From: Dyadobacter luticola
GTDB lineage: Bacteria; Bacteroidota; Bacteroidia; Cytophagales; Spirosomataceae
Reading direction: 5' to 3'
NCBI RefSeq assembly: GCF_005860805.1
Contig: NZ_VCEJ01000002.1
Span: forward strand, 604,375 to 668,374
DNA length: 64,000 nt
A program made the translations under genes and the position numbers. This document shows positions 51,542 to 60,515 of the stretch, piece by piece. Position 1 is the stretch's first letter. Every line of letters begins with the position of its first letter. Under the pieces are notes generated by a model. That model had not been told where the DNA came from. It did not search any database and saw nothing but the letters and a program-made list of their open reading frames with translations.

Positions 51542-53371
51542 TCAATGTGATTTCAATATTCCTGCCGGCACTTTGAGCGCGCCGGTTTCAGGATCTATCA
51601 AACCGTTTCTTTCGTCCTCAATATCGGTCGCTTGCGTATATACGTCGCCGGAAATAGATCTTTTCCGCAGCTCTTCCTTGAACTTCCGGATCTGATCGGC
51701 GCGGCCCGCTTCGTCCTCCGGTCCGCCATAGTTGCTGAACCCAAAACCACCCCACTCGCTCACCACCAGCGGCACCTGTTTCCGGTAAAAAAACGGATCG
51801 CCTACCACCAGCGGAAATGCCGCCACGCTCTGCATGTTTCCTGCCGTCAATTCATCGAGCACTTGTTTCCAGCGTTCGAGATCCGGCGTGTAAAGGTGGG
51901 CAGTGAGCAGCCCCGATTTCAGTTTTCCTTCGTGCGAAATGTGCTGCCATCCATCATTATCGACTGTAAGGAATTGTGGGTAAGCGATTTGCATATAATG
52001 ATACATATCCATAATGTACTGGCGCGTATCCTGATTGGAAGCAATATCCTGCGCGCCCCAGTCTTCATTATACAAGCTCCAAATCACGATTGAAGGGTGC
52101 GTGCCCATCAGCGCCAGCATTCTCAGTAACTCCTGCTTGTGATTCTCACGGCTTTTTTTGCTCGACTGGTGCGGGCTCGGCACTTCCACCCAAAGCATCA
52201 TTCCGATTTTATCGGCTAGCTTGTAAATCCGCGGATCCACGCCGGCAATGTGAATGCGCACGAGGTTACAGCCCAGCTCCTTCATCGCATACATGTGTTT
52301 CTGGATTTGCCGGTAAGTCGAAGCACCGGGCTGGTACAGAATACCATCGAGATATACCGGCTGGTTGTTGAGATAAATCTGACTGCCGCGGGCTTCAAAC
52401 CTCCGCAGCCCGAATTTTGTCTCAATCTGCGATTCATAGCCGTTTTTATCCACCAGCTGCGCCACCAGATTATACTGATAAGGCGACTCCGGTGACCATA
52501 ATTGCGGATCTGGAATCGCCAGTACGAGTCGCTGCGACTTTTGTCCGGCCTCCAACGAAATCGGAAATTCGTCTGTCGCGATCGGCTCGGTAGGGTGGTC
52601 GGCAATGTTGTAGACTTTCAACCGGATCGTATACAAACCCGGATCGTGGATGCGGGTCGTCAGATCAAATCGCGCCAGGTTATCTTCCATCGTACTCAGC
52701 ACCCGCACGCGCGACCGCAGCCGGTTTCTCTCCACGGTTTCGAGCCACACGCTGCGGACTGCGCCGGTGTAAGTCTGGTACCAGATTCCACCGCGTTTAT
52801 ACACATGCGATTCCTGTTTTCCGCGCGTCGTATCTGCGTCCATCGTGCTGGAAACCCGCACGGTCACCCGGTTCACAGGCTGTAAAATCCGGTCGTCCAA
52901 CTCATAGGAAAATGAAGTATACTCGCCAATGTGCACTTCTTCTCCTTCAATCGTCGCGAGCGGATGACCGTTCAGCCACACGCGCGTTTCATAGCCGCAG
53001 GCGCCAAAAGTCAGTTGCAGCAGCGAGTCGGGCTTGTTTCCGATATGCTGCTCAGGCAGGTTAAATTCACGCTCATACCACACCACGATCTTGTCGCGCC
53101 AGGAGGCAGCACTTTTTTGCGCCTGTCCGATGTGTTCTTCCACACTGCCCGGCCAATGTGCGGTCTGGCTGTACTGATGGCCGATCGACCACATCTCCTG
53201 CACCCCGATATCGCCCGGATCTATGTCAAATTTCCACTCGCCGTCCAGTAGCACGTGCTCATTGGGACGAAGTACGGCGCGGGGTAATGCGTCCAGATAG
53301 AGTTCATTATCAAACGATTCCTCACGACTTTTCGTAGTTCCGTAGTTAGAATGATCGGGTGTGGTGTTCAT
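51542..53371 (-). CDS. GH2-family glycoside hydrolase (beta-galactosidase/glucuronidase-like)
   Basis: 609 residues with the family-2 order: N-terminal jelly-roll (VLLDGEWKFDIDPGD ... SWRDKIVVWYEREFNLP), immunoglobulin-like middle (RIHDPGLYTIRLKVYN), and TIM barrel with IHIAGVDPRIYKLADKIGMMLWVEVPSP, acid/base Glu in IVIWSLYNEDWG and nucleophile Glu in PLVVSEWGGFG. No signal peptide, so cytoplasmic: it would act on an imported glycoside. Shorter than LacZ (about 1000), within the range of compact GH2 enzymes. Single gene. Confidence 0.92.
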   Translation of the reverse strand: MNTTPDHSNYGTTKSREESFDNELYLDALPRAVLRPNEHVLLDGEWKFDIDPGDIGVQEMWSIGHQYSQTAHWPGSVEEHIGQAQKSAASWRDKIVVWYEREFNLPEQHIGNKPDSLLQLTFGACGYETRVWLNGHPLATIEGEEVHIGEYTSFSYELDDRILQPVNRVTVRVSSTMDADTTRGKQESHVYKRGGIWYQTYTGAVRSVWLETVERNRLRSRVRVLSTMEDNLARFDLTTRIHDPGLYTIRLKVYNIADHPTEPIATDEFPISLEAGQKSQRLVLAIPDPQLWSPESPYQYNLVAQLVDKNGYESQIETKFGLRRFEARGSQIYLNNQPVYLDGILYQPGASTYRQIQKHMYAMKELGCNLVRIHIAGVDPRIYKLADKIGMMLWVEVPSPHQSSKKSRENHKQELLRMLALMGTHPSIVIWSLYNEDWGAQDIASNQDTRQYIMDMYHYMQIAYPQFLTVDNDGWQHISHEGKLKSGLLTAHLYTPDLERWKQVLDELTAGNMQSVAAFPLVVGDPFFYRKQVPLVVSEWGGFGFSNYGGPEDEAGRADQIRKFKEELRKRSISGDVYTQATDIEDERNGLIDPETGALKVPAGILKSH

Positions 53372-53390
53372 ATTTTTTATTAAGTTTTAC

Positions 53391-54125
53391 TCAAAATTTT
53401 TCCTGACAAACCTCACAATAGTAACTCCGCCGCTTGTTTTTGCCGATGTACTCTTTGTGAAAAGGCACCTTATCCCTCGGGCAGGTTTTCTTCGTATAGG
53501 CTTCCCAGTGTTTCTTTAATGTACCCGCTTTTTTCCATTCCAAAAATTCCTGCGCGTATTTGTGGGTTTCCCTAATGATTTCTTTCAACTTTTTATCAGG
53601 GATTTCGCCCACCTTGCTCATTGGATGCACGCGGGCACGAAAGAGCACCTCGTTTTTGATAATGTTGCCGCTGCCGGCGAAGATATCCTGGTCGAGCAGG
53701 GCGTCGCAGGCGAGTGCTTTGGGCTGTCCTTTCAGTTTTTTTAATGCTGTCGCTGGCGACCAATGTTCGGACATGATATCGCCCGACCAGTCGTAAAGTT
53801 CCTCGGCCGGCTTGTCCAGAATCTTAATATTCGCCACGTAAAAGTTGATCTCGTGCGTGTCAAAAACCAGCCTGAGGCGCGGATTCTGCTTTTTTCGCTC
53901 GTCGACGGTATAGCTGCCAAAAAGCATCAGGTGAATGCTCACGGTAAAATCTTTAAAGCATATCAGGAAATGTTTTCCCCAAGATTTGAAGTCAAGGACC
54001 GTCTCGCCAACCAGCCGGTCCATATCTATTTTGGCATAACCTTCGGCCTGCTGAACAGCTTTTCTCCGAAGGTGGAGGTCACAAACCATTTCTTTCAATA
54101 TCACAATCGACGGTCCTTCCGGCAT
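53391..54125 (-). CDS. Fpg/Nei-family DNA glycosylase (endonuclease VIII-like)
   Basis: Base-excision repair enzyme of 244 residues. The catalytic N-terminal MPEGPS (Pro1 nucleophile, Glu2) is exact; the H2TH helices are in GDIMSEHWS ... LLDQDIFAGSGNIIKNEVLF. At the C-terminus the zinc-finger site is atypical: C215-PR-D218 in place of CxxC, followed by H223 and a normal C237-EV-C240. Zinc binding could use H223, or the finger may be weakened. Substrate range (oxidised pyrimidines) follows from the Nei-like sequence. Divergent from the AI-2E transporter gene. Confidence 0.88.
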   Translation of the reverse strand: MPEGPSIVILKEMVCDLHLRRKAVQQAEGYAKIDMDRLVGETVLDFKSWGKHFLICFKDFTVSIHLMLFGSYTVDERKKQNPRLRLVFDTHEINFYVANIKILDKPAEELYDWSGDIMSEHWSPATALKKLKGQPKALACDALLDQDIFAGSGNIIKNEVLFRARVHPMSKVGEIPDKKLKEIIRETHKYAQEFLEWKKAGTLKKHWEAYTKKTCPRDKVPFHKEYIGKNKRRSYYCEVCQEKF

Positions 54126-54220
54126 GGCATACTTATTATGTTGTCAAACTTGCCGGGTTCCGTAAAAAATGCGCGCCACGGGCATTTCCGAATTACTCAT
54201 TTTAACTTCGCACAACACGT

Positions 54221-55390
54221 ATGGGATTTTTTTCCAGCAAACCCAAAGAAGTAAAAGCACCCATCTCCATCGGCCTCGATGAAAAGGAATATCCTTTTTA
54301 CATCAAGGCGCCGATGACGCTGATCGGGCTGTATTTATTCTTCTATTTCCTCTATCTGCTACAAGATATTATTGTTCCTTTCGCCTTCGCCGGGCTGATT
54401 TCAATATTGCTGAATCCGGTTTATAACCGTTTTGTGCGGTGGAATTTTAATAAAATACTGGCCATCGTCTGTACCATTTTTTTAGCGCTGCTTGTCGTGG
54501 CGGGGATTATGTTTTTCCTTTCTTCCCAAATCGCCCAGTTCGGCGAAATGCTGCCTCAGTTGAAAACCAAGGCGGTTTCACTCATCCACGACCTGCAATC
54601 CTGGCTTTCGGCCAAGTTTAATGTCTCCAATGAAAAGCAGACCAGCATGGTGAATGATGCATTGAACGAAGCCATGAACAGTGGCAAGACGTACGTGGGG
54701 AAAACGCTGAATACCGTGTTCGGGGTCGTGAGCTTTTTCATTCTTATTCCGCTGTATATCTTCCTATTATTGTTTTATAAACCGCTGATCCTGAACTTCG
54801 TATTTGAAGTTTTTGACGAACATAACTCTGAGCGGGTAGCTGAAATTTTGCAGGAAACCAAAGGTGCGGTGCAAAGCTATATTGTCGGATTAATGATAGA
54901 AACCACCATTATCGCAGTCTTAAATTCCACTGCATTGCTGATCCTGGGTGTGAAATATGCGGTATTGCTGGGGGTGATCGGTGCGATTTTAAACCTGATA
55001 CCGTACATCGGCGGGTTGATCGCGATCATTTTGCCGGTACTGATTTCATTTATTACAAACGACGGTTTCACAACCCCGCTGCTGATTATAGGTGCATATA
55101 CATTGATCCAGTTCGCGGATAACAACATTATCGTCCCGCGTATCGTATCTTCTAAAGTTTCGGTGAATGCGCTGATTTCCATTCTCATCGTTTTACTCGG
55201 CGGAACATTGTGGGGCGTGAGCGGCATGTTCTTATCCATTCCGTTTGCAGCGGTTTTAAAGATTATCTTCGATCGTATCGAGGAGTTGAAACCCTGGGGA
55301 AAATTACTGGGAGATACCATGCCGGAACATGCACCGCCGAAAGTTGTCGATCCGCGGGAAGCTGAGGATGATACGAAAACGCTGCTTTGA
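54221..55390 (+). CDS. AI-2E-family transporter
   Basis: 389-residue inner-membrane protein with about eight TM segments, of the AI-2E/PerM family (exporters of autoinducer-2, or Na+/H+ antiporters in some members). Typical segments: YFLYLLQDIIVPFAFAGLISILLNPVY, a central soluble loop, and the conserved YIGGLIAIILPVLISF with NNIIVPRIVSSKVSVNALISILIVLLGGTLWGVSGMFLSIPFAAVLKII. TAACTTCG 11-18 bases upstream of the ATG is close to a -7 box. A strong terminator follows. The real cargo is unknown. Confidence 0.93.
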   Translation: MGFFSSKPKEVKAPISIGLDEKEYPFYIKAPMTLIGLYLFFYFLYLLQDIIVPFAFAGLISILLNPVYNRFVRWNFNKILAIVCTIFLALLVVAGIMFFLSSQIAQFGEMLPQLKTKAVSLIHDLQSWLSAKFNVSNEKQTSMVNDALNEAMNSGKTYVGKTLNTVFGVVSFFILIPLYIFLLLFYKPLILNFVFEVFDEHNSERVAEILQETKGAVQSYIVGLMIETTIIAVLNSTALLILGVKYAVLLGVIGAILNLIPYIGGLIAIILPVLISFITNDGFTTPLLIIGAYTLIQFADNNIIVPRIVSSKVSVNALISILIVLLGGTLWGVSGMFLSIPFAAVLKIIFDRIEELKPWGKLLGDTMPEHAPPKVVDPREAEDDTKTLL

Positions 55391-55405
55391 TTTTTACCAA
55401 AACAA

Positions 55406-55443
55406 AAAAAAGGCGCCACCCTGCGAAGAGTGGCGCCTTTTTT
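55406..55443. terminator. Hairpin terminator after the AI-2E transporter
   Basis: GC-rich stem GGCGCCAC (55412-55419) with GTGGCGCC (55430-55437), extended by A/T runs on both sides and with a 10-base loop. Works for both convergent genes. Confidence 0.92.
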
Positions 55444-55457
55444 AGCTGTAATCAATC

Positions 55458-56459
55458 TTAGTAAGTCAGTTTGTCCACAGTTCCCGCAAACATATTTACC
55501 AGAACAAACTCACGATCTCCCGTACGTTTGATGTCAGTTGCCATGGTAAGACCGCTCAAAAGTGGTGTTCCGTCTTCATTCATCACCGCACCCGATCCAG
55601 GCTTGAACATTCCTTTGTCAAATTCAGCAAATTTCAACACCAACGGCTTGTTGTTGGCAGTCAGCGCAATGTGCGTCAGCGTGGTGAAGCCGGATTTGTA
55701 AACGCTTACATTTCCAATGTTGTCCACTGCAAAAATCTTCGCGCTGCCTGGCACAAAAGGTCCGCCGGACAATGTGCTGATCAGGAATTGTTTGCCATCC
55801 CAAACGATGCCGGTTGGAACCGCATCCACGATCGGACCAGTACCTACTTTTGGCAATTTTGCGTACAATTTAATGGTGCCCACGGTTTTGTCTCTTCTGA
55901 AAATCGCGTTTGAACCAGCGTCTGTCATGTAAATGTCGCCGTCAGGGCCCATAGTCAAAGCGTACAGGTTGGAGTTGTCAGGCGTAGCCAGGTGCATTGC
56001 CCTGATTTCGTTTCCGTACTCATATACTTTGAAAGAAGAAATAGGTCTCGGAGCATCACCTGTTTTGAAACCAGCTACATCAGCAACGTACAATTTCCCG
56101 TCGATACCATGCAGGATGTAAAGTTTGCCGTCGTGGTAAAGCACGTGACTCATGCCTTCGGGACCTTCCGGGCCGCCAGCAGAGTTGAAACCAGTAGCGA
56201 AAGTAGTTTTTGTACCATCTGGCGCGATCATCACAACTGCGCCATCGTTGTTTCCGGTACCGATTTCCGATACCCAGAAATTGCCTTTATCATCTTTGTC
56301 AATGCCCAGCGGCGCACGCAATCCCGAAGCGAAAGGAGTGGACATCAGCGCAGTAGGTTCCGGAATCGGGCCTCCGGGAATTTCATGGTCGGTACAGGCG
56401 AAAACGCCCAGGAGCAGGAGTAGGTAAACAGCCGTTGATTGTAAAAAACGCTTTTTCAT
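55458..56459 (-). CDS. ScyD/ScyE-family six-bladed propeller lipoprotein
   Basis: 333 residues with a lipobox (LLLLLGVFAC), then a beta-propeller of NHL/SMP-30-like blades: LRAPLGIDKDDKGNFWVSEIG, YALTMGPDGDIYMTDAGSNAI, ALTANNKPLVLKF, the pattern of ScyD/ScyE proteins first noted in cyanobacterial scytonemin clusters. In Bacteroidota these are exported and of unknown function. Convergent with the AI-2E gene through the shared terminator. Confidence 0.85.
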   Translation of the reverse strand: MKKRFLQSTAVYLLLLLGVFACTDHEIPGGPIPEPTALMSTPFASGLRAPLGIDKDDKGNFWVSEIGTGNNDGAVVMIAPDGTKTTFATGFNSAGGPEGPEGMSHVLYHDGKLYILHGIDGKLYVADVAGFKTGDAPRPISSFKVYEYGNEIRAMHLATPDNSNLYALTMGPDGDIYMTDAGSNAIFRRDKTVGTIKLYAKLPKVGTGPIVDAVPTGIVWDGKQFLISTLSGGPFVPGSAKIFAVDNIGNVSVYKSGFTTLTHIALTANNKPLVLKFAEFDKGMFKPGSGAVMNEDGTPLLSGLTMATDIKRTGDREFVLVNMFAGTVDKLTY

Positions 56460-56691
56460 AACAAAGGTTTAATGGAAGTTGGTTGGATAATAATCTGTGC
56501 TCTTTAAAAACACACAATCCAAATTTAATTATTTAAAGGCCGATTTTTGCTGCGTATAGCAAGATTTAGCTATCCGTAATTATTTACCGGTAACATTTAT
56601 GTTGTAAAGAGTTAAGAAGCCGATTATTGGTCTTATGTTTGGAAATCCGATATTTTTCCATCCTTTTTCCATATAAAATTTCGTTTTTCCG

Positions 56692-57270
56692 ATGACCCAA
56701 GATATTAATCAACCTTTTCCCAAAGCCTATTTGGCCATCGACGCCGCTACGAAGGAGTCCGGCTTCACAATGGCGTCCGACGTTTACACCTGCTCTTTAT
56801 TAAAAACCCTCGCCGCCTCCAAGCCGGGCGGTAACTTTCTCGAACTAGGTACGGGTACAGGATTATCTACTTCCTGGATCCTCGATGGCATGGATGAAAA
56901 TGCGACTTTAACTTCGATCGATTATGATGAAGCATTTCTCAAAATAGCAGCATATTACCTCGAAAGCGATCCGCGTCTGACGCTGGTTCAAACTGATGGC
57001 GCCGACTGGGTAGCTGCAAATGCCGGCAAAAAATACGATTACATTTTCGCCGATACCTGGCACGGAAAATACCTACTGCTTGACGAAGTGCTGGATATGC
57101 TCAAACCCGGCGGCTTTTACATCATCGACGACATGCTCCCACAACCCAACTGGCCCGAGGGCCATGATGTGAAAGCGCGGAATCTGGTCGAGTATCTTGA
57201 TAGCCGGAATGACCTTGTGATCACAAAACAGGTTTGGGCAACTGGGATTATTTTGGCAGTGAAAGTGTAG
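56692..57270 (+). CDS. O-methyltransferase-like SAM-dependent protein
   Basis: 192 residues of class I methyltransferase fold: motif I FLELGTGTGLSTSWIL (about 48-63), acidic strand end LTSIDYDEAFLKIA, and YDYIFADTWHGKYLLLDEVLDMLKPGGFYIIDDML, resembling the catechol-type O-methyltransferase_3 group where the Asp/Asp pair binds metal. Substrate unknown. The stop codon is the first three bases of a 60-base palindrome. It precedes the formaldehyde dehydrogenase by about 140 bases. Confidence 0.85.
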   Translation: MTQDINQPFPKAYLAIDAATKESGFTMASDVYTCSLLKTLAASKPGGNFLELGTGTGLSTSWILDGMDENATLTSIDYDEAFLKIAAYYLESDPRLTLVQTDGADWVAANAGKKYDYIFADTWHGKYLLLDEVLDMLKPGGFYIIDDMLPQPNWPEGHDVKARNLVEYLDSRNDLVITKQVWATGIILAVKV

Positions 57271-57327
57271 CCACGAATACACGAATCCGCACGAATGCAT
57301 TCGTGTTGATTCGTGTATTCGTGGCTA
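57268..57327. repeat. 60-base palindrome of CACGAAT units
   Basis: Arms 57268-57297 and 57298-57327 pair over 30 bases with two mismatches and no loop; each arm holds three CACGAAT-type units. The left arm starts at the stop codon TAG of the methyltransferase gene and A bases follow the right arm. It may act as terminator or 3' stabiliser, and resembles a dispersed Bacteroidota palindrome. Confidence 0.9.
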
Positions 57328-57413
57328 AAAAATTTGATTTATTCAAGACAAATTAGAGTAAAATTTAGTAACGGTCAGCTTCAATTAGAACTAACCCCTT
57401 AAATTTTAGCTAT

Positions 57414-58601
57414 ATGTGTCAAAATCATGGAGTGGCCTACATTAAGCCCGGCGAAGTGCAGGTGCAGGAAATTGAGTATCCAAAACTCGCGCTCGGCGAC
57501 CGGAAATGCGAGCATGGCGTGATCCTGAAAATCGTTTCCACCAACATTTGCGGCTCTGACCAGCACATGGTCCGCGGGCGTACCACCGCCCCGGCGGGAC
57601 TCGTACTTGGTCACGAAATCACCGGGATTGTGCTCGAAGCAGGCAGGGACGTGGAGTTTATCCGGGTCGGCGACCTGGTGTCGGTGCCTTTCAACATTGC
57701 CTGCGGACGTTGCCGGAACTGCAAGGAAGGCCGCACCGGGATTTGTCTTAATGTAAACCCCTCGCGTCCCGGTGCCGCTTACGGTTATGTGGATATGGGC
57801 GGCTGGGTTGGCGGACAGGCCGAATACGTGATGGTGCCTTATGCCGATTTTAACCTACTGAAATTCCCCGACAAAGATCAGGGGATGGCTTACATTAAAG
57901 ATCTGACATTACTTTCTGATATTTTTCCAACCGGTTTTCACGGCGCAGTTACTGCGGGTGTTGGCCCAGGTTCGATTGTATATGTGGCAGGCGCTGGACC
58001 AGTGGGACTTGCCTGCGCAGCATCCTGCCACTTGCTCGGCGCAGCGGTGGTGATCGTCGGCGATATGATCAAGGAGCGCCTCGACCAGGCGAAAAGCTTT
58101 GGTTGTGAGGTGATTGATTTAACAAAAGATACCCCGCTCGAACAAGCGATCGAAGCGATCATTGGCGTGCCGGAAGTGGATTGTTTCGTGGATTGCGTCG
58201 GTTTCGAAGCCCGTGGTCACGGCGCGGACGCAGGAGAAGAAAGGCCGGCGACCGTACTCAACACTGCCATGGCGGTCACCCGCGCCGGAGGAGCCATCGG
58301 TATTCCCGGCCTCTACGTGACGGGCGACCCGGGCGCGAAAGACACCGCCGCCCAGCAAGGCAGCCTCAGTATCCGTATCGGTCTGGGCTGGGCCAAATCA
58401 CATTCATTTTACACTGGCCAGTGCCCAGTCATGAAGTACCACCGCCCGCTCATGAATGCGATCCTGTACGACAAAATCAAGATTGCGAAGGCTGTCAATG
58501 TGGAAGTTATCACCTTGCAGGACGCACCGAGGGGATATCAGGATTTCGATAAAGGCGCTGCAAAGAAATTTGTGATCGATCCACACGGGATGATTGCTTA
58601 G
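57414..58601 (+). CDS. fdhA: Glutathione-independent formaldehyde dehydrogenase
   Basis: Zinc- and NAD-dependent enzyme of the medium-chain dehydrogenase group that oxidises formaldehyde directly. 395 residues, the normal size. Catalytic zinc site: ICGSDQHMVRG and LGHEITG; structural zinc site: CGRCRNCKEGRTGIC with its four Cys; NAD fold: VYVAGAGPVGLACAASCHLLGAAVVIVGD. The long insertion PGAAYGYVDMGGWVGGQAEYVMVPYADFN and the closing QGSLSIRIGLGWAKSHSF are FdhA-specific. Cytoplasmic detoxification. A strong terminator follows. Confidence 0.95.
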   Translation: MCQNHGVAYIKPGEVQVQEIEYPKLALGDRKCEHGVILKIVSTNICGSDQHMVRGRTTAPAGLVLGHEITGIVLEAGRDVEFIRVGDLVSVPFNIACGRCRNCKEGRTGICLNVNPSRPGAAYGYVDMGGWVGGQAEYVMVPYADFNLLKFPDKDQGMAYIKDLTLLSDIFPTGFHGAVTAGVGPGSIVYVAGAGPVGLACAASCHLLGAAVVIVGDMIKERLDQAKSFGCEVIDLTKDTPLEQAIEAIIGVPEVDCFVDCVGFEARGHGADAGEERPATVLNTAMAVTRAGGAIGIPGLYVTGDPGAKDTAAQQGSLSIRIGLGWAKSHSFYTGQCPVMKYHRPLMNAILYDKIKIAKAVNVEVITLQDAPRGYQDFDKGAAKKFVIDPHGMIA

Positions 58602-58618
58602 GGGATTTTTAGAGTGAT

Positions 58619-58655
58619 AAAAAAGGGCTGCATAGATGAATGCAGCCCTTTTTTT
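58619..58655. terminator. Hairpin terminator after fdhA
   Basis: Stem GGGCTGCAT (58625-58633) with ATGCAGCCC (58640-58648), 6-base loop, A run before and T run after. Shared by convergent genes. Confidence 0.93.
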
Positions 58656-58692
58656 ATGAAGATAAATGTATTGTAAATGTGCATTTGAGAAA

Positions 58693-59607
58693 TCAAAGTA
58701 CCGGCTCGACGCGGTAGCCCTTTTCCCGTAAGAGCACAATCAAGCCGGTTTTGTATTTCAAATGCGCGAAGCCGACGGCGATCAGACAGGACTTTCCGGT
58801 CATGTTTTTCTCGATTTTTGGGATCCAGTATCGGTTTCTTTGTTCCAGGGTTCCGTAGTCATTCAGGACTACCGGCTGATCGGGTGTATCGGTTTTTTCC
58901 AGCTCGTACGGCGCATTCATTTGTTTGTAAGAATCTATAACGTGCTGAATGTCAATATTCCGCGAGTAAATATTCCAGCCTGGCTTGTCACTGCCGGGAA
59001 TTAGTGCGATCGCCTTTTGCATCACGTTCCGCGCATCGTTGATCCGGCTTGAATCAAAATCATAGTTCTTGACCTTGTCCAAATGATCGCCTTTCTTACC
59101 CTTTGATTTGAAATAATTAAAAAGATCCTGATCCATGGACCGGTTGACGCCATTTCCACCTGCGCGGTCGGCCACCAAAGTTTGCATGATTACATCCCAC
59201 ATTTCCGCCACATTCATTTCCGCTGCGTCAGTATTGTTCTTGATACCTTCGCCGACGCGGACTACAAAAAACGAATCCAGCGTCTGATACTGTTCAGATG
59301 TAATAATCGAAACAGCTTTCAGCGATCTGGCAGATTTTACGGGTAAATTGATTGGGTCTGTACTAAAAACTTCTGTCAGCAGAAACTCGGAGCTATCCAC
59401 TGCCGCCTTGATTTTAGGAAATTGAAACAGCCACGCGGAATCCAGCAAATGGTGCGTACCAAGTAAATAGGAAGGTTTTTTGAGACCATTCCCACTGATT
59501 TTCCAGAGAATAGTTTTTGGATTTTCTTCAAAACGTATTTCTCCCGGCGACGACACAGAGCAAAGGAACAGCGCTGGTAGTATGAAGCAAAAAATGTCTT
59601 TGAGCAT
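58693..59607 (-). CDS. TraB/GumN-family exported protein
   Basis: 304 residues with a signal peptide (IFCFILPALFLCSVSS). Family blocks are clear: KPSYLLGTHHLLDSAW near the N-terminus (metal-binding His pair), SMDQDLFNYFKSKGK, RNRYWIPKIEK and the C-terminal CLIAVGFAHLKYKTGLIVLLREKGYRVEPV. GumN/TraB proteins belong to a Tiki-like metalloprotease fold; some cleave peptides, but substrates in bacteria are unclear. Twenty-three bases downstream of the lipoprotein gene on the same strand, so probably co-transcribed. Confidence 0.92.
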   Translation of the reverse strand: MLKDIFCFILPALFLCSVSSPGEIRFEENPKTILWKISGNGLKKPSYLLGTHHLLDSAWLFQFPKIKAAVDSSEFLLTEVFSTDPINLPVKSARSLKAVSIITSEQYQTLDSFFVVRVGEGIKNNTDAAEMNVAEMWDVIMQTLVADRAGGNGVNRSMDQDLFNYFKSKGKKGDHLDKVKNYDFDSSRINDARNVMQKAIALIPGSDKPGWNIYSRNIDIQHVIDSYKQMNAPYELEKTDTPDQPVVLNDYGTLEQRNRYWIPKIEKNMTGKSCLIAVGFAHLKYKTGLIVLLREKGYRVEPVL

Positions 59608-59630
59608 ACATTAAATATTCCTGCGAAACC

Positions 59631-60398
59631 TCAAAGGCATTTATAAAATGTCGCTCCTGCGGCTCTTTCTGCCAAAGCTGGGTCAACTTTGTTCGGATCA
59701 GGAACGTACAATTTCTCAGCCCGGTGTGCAATCAGATTTTTAAGCTTGCTGTTCGTGCAAAAGCTTAAACTTTTTAAACTGTAACAATCGCTCAGGTCGA
59801 GGTTTTCTAAATTTACGAGGCCGGATAGGTCGATCTGGTTCATCATTCCGAATTGCGAGATCAGCGTCTTCAATTTCGTATTATCTCCCAACTTCAAAAA
59901 GCCGATTGATGCTTTGTAACCGCCACCGTCAGATTTTCCGGAAACATTCAAATATTCAAGGTTCACATTGTAGCGCACATCCAGGGTGTCGATCGGTGCA
60001 CGATATTCTTTGTTTGCCCCGCCTGTCGCCCACGAGTAATTATTAGAATTGTCCGTAGGAACCTGGTACAAATCGAAACTCAGGGAGCGCAGGTTCGTAA
60101 AATATTCGAGGCCTTTTACAGATCTTTTACTCCCCAACATAAAAATGTTGAGGCTATCCACATTCTTAACCAGACCATATCGAATGCTTCCGTTAGCATT
60201 CGCATCAGGGTCAATTTTTTCTTTGATTAAAAAGGCTTCAAACTCAGGCGAAAGCTCCACCAGATCTGTATCTGCCAAAGGTTTCAGCGGCGCAAGGGTC
60301 TCCGGCTTTTCGATTTCTTTTACCGGCTCGGTTGGCTTGTCTTTGCAGCTGAAAAGAACAGATAATGTTAAAATGAGGCAAAGAGAGAGGTTTTTCAT
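59631..60398 (-). CDS. Leucine-rich-repeat-like lipoprotein (255 aa)
   Basis: 255 residues, lipobox LSVLFSC after a clear signal, then a Pro/Glu-rich tether (KPTEPVKEIEKPETLAPLKPLAD). The mature part has irregular leucine-rich segments (LEYFTNLRSLSFDL; LEYLNVSGKS; LISQFGMMNQIDLSGLVNLENLDLSDCYSLKSLSFC), suggesting a short LRR solenoid that binds a protein partner. No known family. Transcribed with the TraB/GumN gene. An inverted repeat lies upstream at 60445. Confidence 0.65.
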   Translation of the reverse strand: MKNLSLCLILTLSVLFSCKDKPTEPVKEIEKPETLAPLKPLADTDLVELSPEFEAFLIKEKIDPDANANGSIRYGLVKNVDSLNIFMLGSKRSVKGLEYFTNLRSLSFDLYQVPTDNSNNYSWATGGANKEYRAPIDTLDVRYNVNLEYLNVSGKSDGGGYKASIGFLKLGDNTKLKTLISQFGMMNQIDLSGLVNLENLDLSDCYSLKSLSFCTNSKLKNLIAHRAEKLYVPDPNKVDPALAERAAGATFYKCL

Positions 60399-60444
60399 GA
60401 GGCTAAATTGTGTCAGGTTTTGAGTAGCATTGTCAAGAGTAAAA

Positions 60445-60465
60445 GTTACAAAAAATAGTTGTAAC
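60445..60465. promoter_or_regulatory. Inverted repeat upstream of the LRR-like lipoprotein
   Basis: Perfect arms GTTACAA (60445-60451) and TTGTAAC (60459-60465) with a 7-base spacer, 47 bases upstream of the gene. Size and spacing suit a dimeric repressor, or a simple hairpin. Confidence 0.45.
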
Positions 60466-60515
60466 CTATTGAATATTAGTTTTACAAATGACTGTTTTCA
60501 AAACGCTGCGCTAGC

